A stretch of 64,000 nt of DNA from Planctomycetota bacterium (GCA_019456255.1 VRUG01000013.1:38580-102579), one strand, 5' to 3'. Shown: positions 35,714 to 45,676, counted from the stretch's first letter. Made by a program: numbers and translations. The notes: generated from the sequence alone by a model not told the origin.

Positions 35714-37221
35714 ATAGCCTCCATAAATTCTGATCTCTGTGGTTGCTCAATTTCCTCTGCTTTAGTTAAAGGCAGCTCAAATCCGAAGGTACTGCCCACC
35801 TCCGGTTTACTGTCGACAAAGACATGTCCATCATGAAGTTTTTCGACAATTTGCTTAACGAGGTTTAGCCCCAATCCCAAACCTTGTTCCGCGTGTTCAT
35901 TTGTATTGGCCCGATAGTATTTATCGAAGATAGCTTCAATCTGGTCTTTCTGGATTCCTATGCCTGTATCGGCAACAGTAACCCTTGCGAGATTTTCCGC
36001 TTCATCAATATCTATTTCGACAGTTATCGAACCTTCCGGCTTTGTATACTTGACTGCATTAGTGAGTAGATTTGTAATAACCTGCGCAATCATATCTCTG
36101 TCGGCATAAACCGGGCCGAATATGATTGTATTATCAGGTTCAATAATATTTATTTTTTTCTGTTGAGCATAACCTCTTATCATTTGCAGTTGTTCTGCTA
36201 TCAAAGCTTGCAGACTAAAGGACTGTTTTTTAATTTTAATCATTCCTGATTCAACTCGCGAAGTATCCCACATCTCATCAATAAGCTGATTCAATCTCTT
36301 TGCCTGTTTTTGAATAACTGAGTAGAATTGGTTTTTAGTTTTTTCATCTTTCACATCGTTATCTACCAACATCTCAGAATAAGCAGTAATCGAGGCAAGG
36401 GGTGTTTTTAACTCATGCGAGACATGTCCCACGAAATCATTTTTTAACTTATCTATTTGTTTTTTTCGTGTAATATCGTGTAGTATGGCAACAATGCCCC
36501 AGGGTTTTCCACCATCGTGGCAAATGGAAAATAAAGAACAATCGAAGTACTTATTGCCGTTGTCTTTATCAGCAAATATAACTTCACACTTCACAGGGTG
36601 ACATTTGTTTTGCTTATTTTGCTGTAATAAATCCACGAAGTTGATATCTTTTTTATTTTCTGAAAATTGGTCAACAAAGCATGGAGTGGTTATCAATTCA
36701 TCGATTGATTTATACTTTGAGTTTTCGAGGTCAAAGTTGAAGAGTTTTCCAGCAGCATGGTTTGCTATAATAAGTTTGTCAAACTCATCGACAACAATTA
36801 CAGGGTCAGGAATTTGTGAGATAATTGTATCTGTATTATGTTTTAGTTTCCTTAAAAGCCTTAGTTTGATTTGGAAATTCTCAATTTGTTTTTCCAGTTC
36901 GGAGATATAACCAAGATACCCTGTAATACGATTTTTTATGGTCTGGAATAACTCACCGGCCAGCTGGTTATCGGTACTTTTTATGTCAGTGAATTTTCCC
37001 TGTTTAACAAGTTCTATAGCTTCTCTAAAAGTTCCAAACAGCTTTAAGCAGTACCAACCAATCCAGAGAGTCGAACATATTGAAACAGCATGTAAAGTCA
37101 GCGTAGATAGACGCTTATCTCCGGCGTAATCTAAATAAGACCACGCAGCCAGAACAGCGGCGAACAGGCTAAACGCCCATGCACACATCACACTTAATTT
37201 TAAATTCTCTCTTGTTTTCAC
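35710..37221 (-). CDS. Membrane sensor histidine kinase with PAS domain
   Basis: The 503-residue kinase has two membrane helices at the start (about 10-30 and 40-60) with almost no periplasmic loop. A coiled segment and a PAS domain (about 120-250, IPDPVIVVDEFDKLIIANHA) come next. HisKA follows with the phospho-His in GHVSHELKTPLASITAYSE, and then a full HATPase domain (LLTNAVKYT, DTGIGIQ, GLGLGLNLVKQI). The layout is like PhoR/VicK kinases. It lies between the secretin gene and the receiver it overlaps by 4 bases, so it heads the regulatory block of the pilus operon. Confidence 0.93.
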   Translation of the reverse strand: MKTRENLKLSVMCAWAFSLFAAVLAAWSYLDYAGDKRLSTLTLHAVSICSTLWIGWYCLKLFGTFREAIELVKQGKFTDIKSTDNQLAGELFQTIKNRITGYLGYISELEKQIENFQIKLRLLRKLKHNTDTIISQIPDPVIVVDEFDKLIIANHAAGKLFNFDLENSKYKSIDELITTPCFVDQFSENKKDINFVDLLQQNKQNKCHPVKCEVIFADKDNGNKYFDCSLFSICHDGGKPWGIVAILHDITRKKQIDKLKNDFVGHVSHELKTPLASITAYSEMLVDNDVKDEKTKNQFYSVIQKQAKRLNQLIDEMWDTSRVESGMIKIKKQSFSLQALIAEQLQMIRGYAQQKKINIIEPDNTIIFGPVYADRDMIAQVITNLLTNAVKYTKPEGSITVEIDIDEAENLARVTVADTGIGIQKDQIEAIFDKYYRANTNEHAEQGLGLGLNLVKQIVEKLHDGHVFVDSKPEVGSTFGFELPLTKAEEIEQPQRSEFMEAM

Positions 37222-37299
37222 TTAAAAAACCTTAATTTACTTCTAAACCATTTTTTACAATTGATATTGAACTAATTTATAATTTTAGCTTTCTTTTTT

Positions 37300-39018
37300 T
37301 TACCTTCTAAGCCAATCATTCGAGTAGTTTCTATCCATCTTATCAAGGACGTTTCTTTCAAGCTTAGCTTCGCCATCGGGCGTGGTTTCGATAATGATTC
37401 TTTCTCTGAGTCTAATAGCCTCAAGATATCCCGGTCTTGCATTGAGAACATAAGCGAGTTCCGTCAAAGCAGCTTTGTATTTTTTATCAAGATAGAGATT
37501 TACAGCGTATGCGTATCTGTCTTCAACAAGTCTCGAAACAGACAACCAACTCAAGCCTTCCTTTGCTCCCTGCCTTTTTCTTTGGGCGTCTTTGGCTCTT
37601 TCTTCTCCTCCGGCCTCCTGCGGCTCTCTGATAATGTGAGGAGTAAGCATTACAATTACTTCCTGACGTTCAATATCATCGGAGACACCCCTAAATAACG
37701 GCCCAATAAGAGGCAGGTCCCCAAGAATCGGGATCTGTGTTCTTGAGCTGGTAACTTTGTCTCTAAAGAGTCCACCGATAACAATGGTCTGTCCATCTTT
37801 GACAATGATGTTAGTAGACAATTCGGCAGAAGTTTCTTCAGGCAGATTGTCTGTACCAACCAGGTTGCCAGTACTATCTTTTGGATGAATGTCCATCCTG
37901 ATATAGCTATCACCCAGAATATAAGGTCTAAATGAAAGCTTTGTTCCTGTTTCAAGGAACTTGACTTCACCTTCGACAAGATTTCCGGAAGTATCAAAGG
38001 TGTCACCTTCTCTGTATCCGATTTTCTTTCCGATATAAACCTGTCCAAGCTGTTTATTGACAGCCATTATCTTTGGATTTGCAAGAATAGTTATATCAGT
38101 AATTTCTTCGAGAGCTTCCAGGAAAACTCCAACATCTCCGATAGTAAGTCCAACAGTCAAGCTACCGGTTATGTCAGGAGTCACGGTACCAGAAATGTAA
38201 TCACTGAGACCACTGGTTTCAGGAACAGATGTAATGGTACCTTTCAAGGTTTGCCAGTTGATGCCAAAGTCCATTTCCTCGGTGAGTTTTGCGCTTAAGA
38301 TTGTTGCTTCAATAAGGACTTGTTTTGGCCTGATATCAATAACCTTTATGACATTCTCAACTTCCTTAATATATTCAGGATAGTCGCGAACAATAATAAT
38401 ATCATTCACTGCCATTGAGTCGCCCGCTTTAGACTCTGTACTGAGCGCATTACCGATAGGTACACCAACATCAGCCGGTGAGGTAACTTCGATTTTTCCA
38501 TTAGCACTTAAAAGCGGCGAAACGAGTTTTCTTGCTTCAGCGGCAGAGATATACTCCAAAATAAAGACTTTATAACTCATCCTTGTCACATCATCTCTAA
38601 CTCTTTCAAATTCCACAGCGGTATAGACTTTGATTAGATTTCCTTTTTGCTGGTATCTATAATCAACCCCTAAAATAGCATCCATAGCTTCATCAAAAGT
38701 CACATTGTAAAGATTTGTAAAGGCCAATTTGCCATCGACACTTGGTGAAGGGACAATATTTTTCTGATACTTTGCAGCCAGGAATGCAAGTGCATCTCTT
38801 ATTCCAACATCTCTTTTGAAAGAGATAGACTGGATAGTTTCATCCTGCGAGTAGCTTATTTCAATACCCTCAATACTGTTAGGTTCAGCATGCGCAGTCA
38901 TTGGCCCCTGCTGTCCCCCAAAAAGAGCAATAACAGCGATAACGAGAACTATCAGTCTTAATACATATCTGGACTTTTCTGTTTTCATCTTCATTATTAA
39001 GTGTTGTTCATAATTCAT
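37300..39018 (-). CDS. pilQ: PilQ/GspD-type secretin with a C-terminal TPR-like tail
   Basis: Secretins form the outer-membrane gate for type IV pili. The 572-residue protein has a signal or anchor segment (about 18-38), an N0/STN-like domain (about 60-125) and a secretin_N region. The secretin beta-domain (about 240-460) includes VLIEATILSAKLTEEMDFG, DGQTIVIGGLFRD and VIVMLTPHIIREP. About 100 residues follow, with a helical YAYAVNLYLDKKYKAALTEL pattern like TPR repeats, an unusual place for one. The ATG has GGAGT 7 bases upstream. It follows the pilMNOP genes directly, the normal order for a type IV pilus locus. Confidence 0.9.
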   Translation of the reverse strand: MNYEQHLIMKMKTEKSRYVLRLIVLVIAVIALFGGQQGPMTAHAEPNSIEGIEISYSQDETIQSISFKRDVGIRDALAFLAAKYQKNIVPSPSVDGKLAFTNLYNVTFDEAMDAILGVDYRYQQKGNLIKVYTAVEFERVRDDVTRMSYKVFILEYISAAEARKLVSPLLSANGKIEVTSPADVGVPIGNALSTESKAGDSMAVNDIIIVRDYPEYIKEVENVIKVIDIRPKQVLIEATILSAKLTEEMDFGINWQTLKGTITSVPETSGLSDYISGTVTPDITGSLTVGLTIGDVGVFLEALEEITDITILANPKIMAVNKQLGQVYIGKKIGYREGDTFDTSGNLVEGEVKFLETGTKLSFRPYILGDSYIRMDIHPKDSTGNLVGTDNLPEETSAELSTNIIVKDGQTIVIGGLFRDKVTSSRTQIPILGDLPLIGPLFRGVSDDIERQEVIVMLTPHIIREPQEAGGEERAKDAQRKRQGAKEGLSWLSVSRLVEDRYAYAVNLYLDKKYKAALTELAYVLNARPGYLEAIRLRERIIIETTPDGEAKLERNVLDKMDRNYSNDWLRR

Positions 39019-39084
39019 TGTTTTTACTCCTATCTTTTATATTTCTATTTCGTACAAAATCCGAAACAGCTTTTTAACTTCGAT

Positions 39085-39657
39085 TTAGTAAGTCACATCG
39101 ATTCTTTCGTTAAATTTCAATTTAATCTGTTTTTGTCCATATTTAATTAATACTTTTTCCTGTTCAATACCAATCACTTTACAAGTATACGAATCATTGC
39201 CATCTTTAAGGATAATTTGGTCGCCGACAGAAAAGACTCTGCCATTGATAAAAGCATGTGAAATTTTACCTAATCCAATCGCTTCGAGTTTTAGATTTTC
39301 CTTAATCCAGCTAATTTGCGCTTCGTTAGCAGTAGTGGATTTAATATTTACTTCTGAATTTTTTTCTTGTTTATCCGCCGAAAAGAAATCGTTGGTAATT
39401 AGGTCGTTTCTTCCCTTTATAACTGGCAGATCAATGAATGAGATTTCCTGTAGCCCAGCCATTAGTTTCTTTTCTACTTTAGCAGAACTTGTCAGGGCTT
39501 GTGCAGCAGCAGGACCTTTTCCAGCAAAGGCTCTTGCCCACATGAAAATCATTACTACAAACAGACAAACAACCATAACAGCTTTTTTCTTTTCTGCCGC
39601 TAATCGATTGAAAAGTTCATTGACTAACCCGTTTAAATTTTTAAGTTCCTGCTCCAT
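39085..39657 (-). CDS. PilP/GspC-like periplasmic linker protein
   Basis: The 190-residue protein has one membrane helix (about 25-42), a low-complexity linker and a small beta-rich domain near the end (FINGRVFSVGDQIILKDG). This domain resembles the homology region of GspC and PilP. Such proteins connect the inner-membrane PilMNO complex with the secretin. The family call rests on layout and position rather than strong motifs. It starts 5 bases after pilO and lies 66 bases before the secretin gene. Confidence 0.7.
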   Translation of the reverse strand: MEQELKNLNGLVNELFNRLAAEKKKAVMVVCLFVVMIFMWARAFAGKGPAAAQALTSSAKVEKKLMAGLQEISFIDLPVIKGRNDLITNDFFSADKQEKNSEVNIKSTTANEAQISWIKENLKLEAIGLGKISHAFINGRVFSVGDQIILKDGNDSYTCKVIGIEQEKVLIKYGQKQIKLKFNERIDVTY

Positions 39658-39662
39658 ACTTT

Positions 39663-40211
39663 TTATCCTTCGTTTTGCTGGTTTGAATAATAAATAATTG
39701 CTTTTGCTCTCATACTCAATTGACCGGTGTAGTCCCGTTCATTAGTAAAACTAACTTCCTGAATTCTCACCAATCTGCCTGCATTCTGGAAAGTCTTATA
39801 AAAATCAAACAATTGCCTTAAGGTCCCTTTGCACTGCATTTCAATTGGTATGCAGTTAACATTTCCTGTTTTAACTTCAGAATTAGGCTTAATGTTCTGT
39901 TCTTTGAGACCGTATTTATTCATAATTTGCGTCACCTGCTTAAGGAATACACCAAGTTCTCTATCACCTGGTATTTGGACATCGAAGTTTTGTGTCCGCT
40001 CATTCAAATCATCAAGCAGGGCTTGCACTATTGGTATTTGTTGTTTTTCAGTTTCAGACTTCATGATAGTAAGTCTTTGCTCAGAGAGGTTCTGCTTTAC
40101 ATCAGATAGTTTTTTCCTCAAAGGCACGTACTTGAACAAAAAGAAAGCGACCGCCATTGCAACTACCATCACAAAAGTCATGATTTGTTTTTTTTCTTCG
40201 ACAATTTCCAT
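39663..40211 (-). CDS. pilO: PilO-like pilus assembly protein
   Basis: PilO forms heterodimers with PilN in the inner membrane to align the pilus machine. The 182-residue protein has a membrane helix (about 10-27), a coiled coil (about 30-75) and a ferredoxin-like C-terminal domain. That domain shows the typical VNCIPIEMQCKGTLRQLFDF pattern followed by VRIQEVSF. Its place between pilN and the PilP-like gene, 12 and 5 bases away, fits the pilMNOPQ order. Confidence 0.85.
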   Translation of the reverse strand: MEIVEEKKQIMTFVMVVAMAVAFFLFKYVPLRKKLSDVKQNLSEQRLTIMKSETEKQQIPIVQALLDDLNERTQNFDVQIPGDRELGVFLKQVTQIMNKYGLKEQNIKPNSEVKTGNVNCIPIEMQCKGTLRQLFDFYKTFQNAGRLVRIQEVSFTNERDYTGQLSMRAKAIIYYSNQQNEG

Positions 40212-40223
40212 AAAATCACTTTC

Positions 40224-40931
40224 TTAATAATTTGCAATATAGCAATTCAATTCAAATTCACTTACTCCATACCCATTGTCCGATTGAGCAGCATCGTTAT
40301 TTATTGTCAGGAGCCATCTCCTGAATTTCCCCTTAGCCTTTATTTTCCTGTTTCTTGAATAAGCTGGAATAACCTGGCTAAAATACGGCGACTGTTCCAT
40401 GTCTACAATTAATTCAGCAACATCTGTAGCATCAGCAGCCAGTCCTTTCAGTACGAACTTGAACCTGATATCACCGACTGCAAGTATGGAAGAATTCAGC
40501 ATCTGGCTATTAGCTACTCTAAGGTTTAAGCCTTTGGCCCGAGGATTTATTTGGTCAATTGTAAATCTTTCTGCGGTTAAATCGATGTTGCTAACCAGGA
40601 TTTCATCTTTTATCAGATAACTGAGCTCGGCCAGGATACTTGCAACATCAATTCCAGGGCTGACCATGTCAAGTATGGCTGCCTTTTTTCTTGAGCTTGA
40701 GATCTGATTTTTAATTACCGCAAACTGGTTAGCATGGCTTCCTATCTGTTCGTATTGTTTTTCTGCTTTTGCAATTCCGGCCTTTGCTCTTGATATCGAG
40801 AAAGCAGTGACAAAATTCCATGTCATCATAACTGCAAAGAGTCCCCCCAGAACAACATAGCGTCTGAAATAGACACGCTGTTTGTATCTTTTATTTCTAT
40901 ACCACTCAGGAATAAAATCAATTTCTTTCAT
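40224..40931 (-). CDS. pilN: PilN-like pilus assembly protein
   Basis: The 235-residue protein starts with MKEIDFIPEWYRNKRYKQR, very like the PilN opening that contacts PilM (usual core INLLP, here IDFIP). A single membrane helix (about 28-48), a coiled coil and a ferredoxin-like domain follow. Through PilM it links the cytoplasmic ATPase with the periplasmic complex. It is 28 bases after pilM and 12 bases before pilO. Confidence 0.85.
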   Translation of the reverse strand: MKEIDFIPEWYRNKRYKQRVYFRRYVVLGGLFAVMMTWNFVTAFSISRAKAGIAKAEKQYEQIGSHANQFAVIKNQISSSRKKAAILDMVSPGIDVASILAELSYLIKDEILVSNIDLTAERFTIDQINPRAKGLNLRVANSQMLNSSILAVGDIRFKFVLKGLAADATDVAELIVDMEQSPYFSQVIPAYSRNRKIKAKGKFRRWLLTINNDAAQSDNGYGVSEFELNCYIANY

Positions 40932-40959
40932 ATAGCTACATTTCTATATTTGCCAAGTA

Positions 40960-42087
40960 TTAGTTTTTTATTGCAAGCCCTACCGCAACAGTCCAATCGC
41001 AAAGCGAGTCATGTTCATCATCAAAAGTTATATTATCCAGACTTAGCCCTTTGAAAGGCTGAGCAATATCAACTTCAATCTGCAGCTGGCGTTTTAAAGC
41101 ATTATGCAATATATTTTCAGGGGCTTCGCCGCCGGAAAGTACAACACTTTCGACGCGTTCTCCTCTAAATGTAACGATGTAATATCTCAAACACAGTGCT
41201 ATTTCCTTTACGAGCTCTTCTGAGACAGCACTAATTGAGTTAACAATTACCTGTCTTGTAGAAGCGTCGACAGAGCATTTAAGTTTTGAGCCATGCTCAG
41301 AAAATCCTTTATCCGGTTTGAAATCTACAAGCTTTTCTAATTTAAGCGAATTTCTTAAATTTTTAGCTTCACTTATGCTAACGCTTAATTTTTCAGCAAC
41401 TTGCTGATTGAATTTATTACCACCAATTGGAATCTGTTTTATGAAACAGATTTTTCCAGCTCTTCCAAAGACGATAGAAGTAGAGTTGCTTCCAATATCT
41501 ATGAAGAACTTGGTTTCTTCTTTGTCCCTCTGGCGTCTGAATAATCTTTTATGGCTTCTAAACAAGGCACACGGAACTGCATCAATCGAAACCGGTTTAA
41601 GCTGAGCATCTTCAAGAAGTTTAATATGATTCCTGATAATCTCATCCTTAGCCATGAAAAGAATCCATTCATTTTTAACCCCATCAGCGGATTGTACAGT
41701 TCCGGCTGACATGTAGTTTACAACATCATTTTCGGAATTAAACTCGAAACGTCTTTCGGCTTCTTCTTTGAGGAACTGCGGTGCCTGACTATGGTTTTCA
41801 TCTGAGAGTCTCAAATTAGTGATCATCAGGTTGTCGTTTGATAATGCGGATACGACATCGCGTCCATAGAAATCGCCTCTATCCAACATTTTTCTAATAG
41901 CTGCGATTATTGCTTTATTTCTTTTCTCCTGGTCGCCATTTATCTCTGGGTCGATATATACTCTATCAGCAGCGACAATCTGCAGGACACCTTTATCGGC
42001 AATGAATTGAACCATTCTCACAGAATGATGTCCTATATCCAATCCGATTGGCTTTCTACTTTTATTTATAAAGTCCCAACTAATCAT
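40960..42087 (-). CDS. pilM: PilM-like actin-fold ATP-binding protein
   Basis: PilM is a cytoplasmic, actin-like (FtsA/MreB-type) protein that binds PilN and ATP. The 375-residue protein has the phosphate-1 motif IGLDIGHHSVRMVQF, the phosphate-2 motif FFIDIGSNSTSIVFGR and the adenosine motif VVLSGGEAPEN. It is complete and of normal length. It heads the pilMNOPQ run and starts 15 bases after the GspH-like pilin gene. Confidence 0.92.
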   Translation of the reverse strand: MISWDFINKSRKPIGLDIGHHSVRMVQFIADKGVLQIVAADRVYIDPEINGDQEKRNKAIIAAIRKMLDRGDFYGRDVVSALSNDNLMITNLRLSDENHSQAPQFLKEEAERRFEFNSENDVVNYMSAGTVQSADGVKNEWILFMAKDEIIRNHIKLLEDAQLKPVSIDAVPCALFRSHKRLFRRQRDKEETKFFIDIGSNSTSIVFGRAGKICFIKQIPIGGNKFNQQVAEKLSVSISEAKNLRNSLKLEKLVDFKPDKGFSEHGSKLKCSVDASTRQVIVNSISAVSEELVKEIALCLRYYIVTFRGERVESVVLSGGEAPENILHNALKRQLQIEVDIAQPFKGLSLDNITFDDEHDSLCDWTVAVGLAIKN

Positions 42088-42102
42088 TTTATATTCAGGT
42101 CC

Positions 42103-42630
42103 TTAGTACGAAGTAGTAATATATCCAGTAACCGCTTCGACGGTAATCGTTGCAGTAACCCCGCCGCCCTGTAATGTAATAGTGCCTGCATTATCCGGAC
42201 TTGCTGTTCTGTCAAAGATCACCTGCGAAGTCGCGTTAAAATTAACAGTTGTAATATCCACCTGGTCGAGTCTGCTGTCGGTGGCAAAATTAACAATAAA
42301 CTGGGAACCGATTTTACGCGGGTGGCCAATGACTCCACCGCTATCCTGAATCTGATAGCTTTCGGTAGCGGTGTTAAATACGACGGTGTAATTAACCTGC
42401 CTGCTGGTGGCCATGCTTTTAGCATATTCGAGGTCCGCGGCAATCATGTCAGCGGCAGCCCTGACCTGTACACCGCCTGCTGAACCCATTTTTGGAATCA
42501 CGATCATTGCCGCAATAGCAATAATCACCATCACAATTAACAACTCGATAAAGGTTACACCCTCTTCGCGTCGCCAAATCGGGCCGCAGGCCTTGGCTCG
42601 TAAGTACCGTGTTTTAATCATGTTAAGCAC
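42103..42630 (-). CDS. GspH-like minor pseudopilin
   Basis: The 175-residue prepilin has a basic leader, a type III signal cleaved before the hydrophobic helix (EEGVTFIELLIVMVIIAIAA, Glu+5 kept) and a beta-rich body with Asn- and Thr-rich strands. These features match minor pseudopilins (GspH/FimT) that start pilus assembly at its tip. Cleavage needs a prepilin peptidase that is not in the window. It lies 15 bases before pilM, and 519 bases without a gene lie upstream. Confidence 0.85.
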   Translation of the reverse strand: MLNMIKTRYLRAKACGPIWRREEGVTFIELLIVMVIIAIAAMIVIPKMGSAGGVQVRAAADMIAADLEYAKSMATSRQVNYTVVFNTATESYQIQDSGGVIGHPRKIGSQFIVNFATDSRLDQVDITTVNFNATSQVIFDRTASPDNAGTITLQGGGVTATITVEAVTGYITTSY

Positions 42631-43149
42631 CCTATCCTTTCATCCATCGCGGACTGTGCGCATTTAAATACCTATGTTTTTTCGACCTGTTTGATTGCCG
42701 TCTTTACCTGTAAAACTGAGTTGTTTGTAACTTGATTGCCGGTCGTTTTTCTTTTCCATTTCCCGTAGTCTATAGGTTCTCTGAGATTACTATCGGACCT
42801 GGGACCTCATCCAGAGCATGTTCGGTTATCAGCTTATAATCCCATGTTCGCGACAGAGAATTTTCCTAAAACCGTCACAATCGTTACAACATTGCGTCAT
42901 TAATTGTCGAGCAAAGAGCTCATTTTCGATGCTTAAGAGGTGAAATGTATATCCTTCGAGTACTTTATATTTTTTTATTTTTTACACAAAAGACCGATAA
43001 GTAAATTTAGTTTCAGGCCTTTCTGTATAGCCCTATAAATTCCATCAAAACCGTTTTTCAGTATCACAATGCAGCTAATTTTAGCGCGACTTCGCAGGTT
43101 CGGTTTTTAAAGAGCGTTAAATCTATAATTACATAGTGACATTTATTGA
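42631..43149. other. Gene-free region before the pilM operon
   Basis: These 519 bases separate the LamG minor pilin gene from the GspH-like gene on the same strand. I find no gene. A short direct repeat (GGACCTGGGACCT, near 42805) is visible. I looked for a c-di-GMP riboswitch and did not find its core. A promoter for the pilM operon probably lies here, but no strong -35/-10 pair was found. Confidence 0.5.
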
Positions 43150-44585
43150 TTAAAGGCTGTCACAGGTTTCAACATTATCCCCCGGAGCATAGGTCAAAGA
43201 CCCATGTGTAATGCTGTCGACGCAGAACGTAAAACTTGGATTACCTGATCTCTGTTCGTTAGTGGTTATAGTCACCTTGCCGTCATCACCAACAACACCG
43301 CTTCTTCCCGATTCGTTGTAGCCCCCCGTAAAAGAGCCTGTGACAGTAGCTCCGGAAGCAGCAAGACCTGTGCAGTTATCATATATTTTGACAACTGCCT
43401 GGCCTTTTTTGCTACTTCCACCACCCTCGAGACTGCATTCAATATCCTCGACATGCATTGTAGAAGGTGTGCACGGGCCCGGGCCTTTCGATAACAGGTA
43501 AGTAACATGCAGCTGGTTAAGCGGTACATCATATACCTGTATTTCATCTATTCTGCCCGAATACCATGCAGCTGGCGAGGTAGCTCGGGAACCAAATCGA
43601 ACGTGGTAAGGATCTTCAGTACTAGAATATGAAGTTGATACAGCGTCAAGAACTCCGTCTACGTAAATTTTAGCCTTGCTATTTGCATTGTCGAGGGTAA
43701 AAGCGACATGGTGCCATTGTCCATCATTTAATGCGGTAGTCGTAGGCCCGGCAAGATTAGTAGTGTGCCGCCGCCATCGGTCTTTCTAAGCCGCAGCTTG
43801 GCGGTATTGTCAACTTCGAGTGTATAAGAAGCATTATCGGGATTTGAAGTACGGAACTCGGCTACAGCGCCATCTGCCTGATAAGTGACCGGCATACACA
43901 TCCAAAGTGAAATAGAAGCACTTGCCAGCGTAAGGGTGTCTGCGCTATTTCCTCGTATCCAGGAAAAGTCCGAGCTGCCACCGTCAAAAGTAATTGCACT
44001 GCCGAACAATCCGCTGTTCCATCTCATGTAAGTGAAAGAACCACCATACCACCACCCACTGATGCCATTTGAAGAAGAATCAGTGACGGTAGTGCCCGTA
44101 CCAGCATCTAATTTCCAGTATTTAACTTCCGTGGGCATATTTAGAGGAATTTCTGCGCTTATGATGCTTTCGGCGATTCTTACGTTGCTTACCTCACGAT
44201 AGGCTGTACTGGTTACAGTGTAATATGAATCGGTACCACCTGTATCAGTAAAAGAAACATTAACATCGTAGTAATCATCGCCGCTTAGCAGTTGTTGTCC
44301 TGAGGCACCGGTCCAATAATCGCTGCCCTGCAAGTCGACGCCTTTGGGATACAGCAGCAATTGTCTTGCATGTTCAAGTCCTGATTCGGCAAGATAGTCA
44401 AGCTCGTTTCTTATTTTTACATTCTCGGCAGCGATTAATGCGGTATCACTGCTTGTTATGTATCCAAGCGAGAAGATGGTTATCGCCATAACAACAAAGA
44501 GAACTACCAGCAGAACGACCGCTGGTCTTGCATTGCAAGATGCTTTCTTCGGGCCGTAACGTATTTTTTGTTTTTTATTTTTCAT
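43150..44585 (-). pseudogene. PilX-like minor pilin with LamG domain, broken by a frameshift
   Basis: From ATG 44585 the frame codes 285 residues: a hydrophobic pilin-like helix (VVLLVVLFVVMAITIFSLGY), a PilX-type body and the first half of a LamG domain. It then stops at 43728. In another frame the LamG domain goes on without interruption: LNDGQWHHVAFTLDNANSKA, YVDGVLDAV, then RIDEIQVYD, followed by a second domain up to the stop at 43150 ending SLTYAPGDNVETCDSL. The two parts join near 43755-43770. A missing A in ACA(A)CT would explain it. This is either a true mutation, phase-type switching or a sequencing error. The intact product would be a 478-residue, sugar- or protein-binding minor pilin. 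It follows the PilW-like gene by 7 bases. Confidence 0.8.
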
Positions 44586-44592
44586 CTTTTAT

Positions 44593-45228
44593 TTACATAT
44601 TTTCAGTAATTAAATCCGATGCCCAGCTTCTAAGGGCAGTATTGGTCTGATATGTTTTAGTGACACCGTTTTCAGTAGTGTCAAACATTATTCCCACTGA
44701 CCTTGTATTTGGCGCAGCTGCATCTAAAACGAAGCTGACATTAGAAGTATCTTTAACTATTTTTTCCACTGTTCTTGTGCAATTTGCTTCTAGCCATGTT
44801 TGTGCGGTGCCATCAAAGAATTCGGTGATAGTAAATCTTTTTGATTCATTTCCAACATCAGAATAATGCTTTAGACTAAGGTTGGGAGGTTCGGAGGTTC
44901 TTATTTCTATAACTACAAGTTCAGCTATACCAATTCTTCTATCTGCGTCAGCATCGTCGGTCCAGATAACCAGGTTATCATCAGTATTACCACAGACTAA
45001 ATAACAATATCTTATAATTTCGGAAACTTTCATTGTCGAATATCTCAGTTGAGCTTGTTTTTGTGACGTATCATTTGATGAGATATCTGCGGCCATCATC
45101 GCATAAGCAAATGTTGCGACGGCGGCGAGGATTACCGAAGTAATCGACAGCCCTACGAGCAGTTCGGCAAAGGTAAATGCTTTTTTATGAGCCGAATGTC
45201 CACGATTTAAAAATCGTATCCTCATCAT
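44593..45228 (-). CDS. PilW-like minor pilin
   Basis: The 211-residue prepilin has a type III leader with the cleavage site before FTFAELLVGLSIT (Glu+5 kept) and a globular body. Its position after a PilV-like gene and before a PilX-like gene fits PilW, a minor pilin that primes pilus assembly. ATG 45228 has GGAG 5 bases before it. The start overlaps the PilV-like gene by 44 bases, and the LamG gene begins 7 bases after the stop. Confidence 0.82.
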   Translation of the reverse strand: MMRIRFLNRGHSAHKKAFTFAELLVGLSITSVILAAVATFAYAMMAADISSNDTSQKQAQLRYSTMKVSEIIRYCYLVCGNTDDNLVIWTDDADADRRIGIAELVVIEIRTSEPPNLSLKHYSDVGNESKRFTITEFFDGTAQTWLEANCTRTVEKIVKDTSNVSFVLDAAAPNTRSVGIMFDTTENGVTKTYQTNTALRSWASDLITENM

Positions 45229-45667
45229 TATCTCCTATAAGCCTTGTAACCGAAGCGATTTCCTGACCAAGATAACTAACCGAGACGATAGCTGTAATGA
45301 AAATGGCGGGGTCTGTTCCGGGTTGCTGGTCAACGTAAACCAAAGTGCAAGTTGCGGATCTGCTGAAATTAGCATAAGCAGTATCTGTAAAGACAACGCC
45401 ATTGAGGTCCTTAACCGCACCTTGTGCTTCTGAATAACCATTATAAGTAGCAACGATTGAACTGAAAGAAGTATTAACAATATCTTCCATTAGGTCGGTG
45501 GAGAGTTTGGCGGCGAGGGTTCTTCTGTTGCCTACACTTCTAACGGTCGCCCCTGAAACAAAGGGCAGCAGGATACCGGCAACTGCCATAGTAAGTATGA
45601 CAAGGGCCATAAGTGCTTCGATTAAAGTGAATCCATTCCGGCGTTTGTTTTTATCACGAGTGTTCAT
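45185..45667 (-). CDS. PilV-like minor pilin
   Basis: The 160-residue prepilin has a basic leader (MNTRDKNKRRN) and the cleavage signal GFTLIEALMALVILTMAVAG (Glu+5 kept). A body follows that is typical of PilV/GspI minor pilins. No clear ribosome site precedes the ATG; a terminator hairpin with a U-run ends 9 bases before it. Expression may therefore depend on read-through from the major pilin gene. It overlaps the PilW-like gene by 44 bases. Confidence 0.82.
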   Translation of the reverse strand: MNTRDKNKRRNGFTLIEALMALVILTMAVAGILLPFVSGATVRSVGNRRTLAAKLSTDLMEDIVNTSFSSIVATYNGYSEAQGAVKDLNGVVFTDTAYANFSRSATCTLVYVDQQPGTDPAIFITAIVSVSYLGQEIASVTRLIGDNDEDTIFKSWTFGS

Positions 45668-45676
45668 AATTGAATT

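Noticed and set aside
42631..43149. Possible c-di-GMP riboswitch upstream of the pilM operon
   Set aside because: I read both strands for the GEMM-I core (the GGACGCAAAG and AAACC elements) and did not find it.
43272..43547. 91-codon open frame overlapping the LamG minor pilin in a third frame
   Set aside because: The LamG domain and its C-terminal domain read clearly in the other frame, so this one is a by-product.
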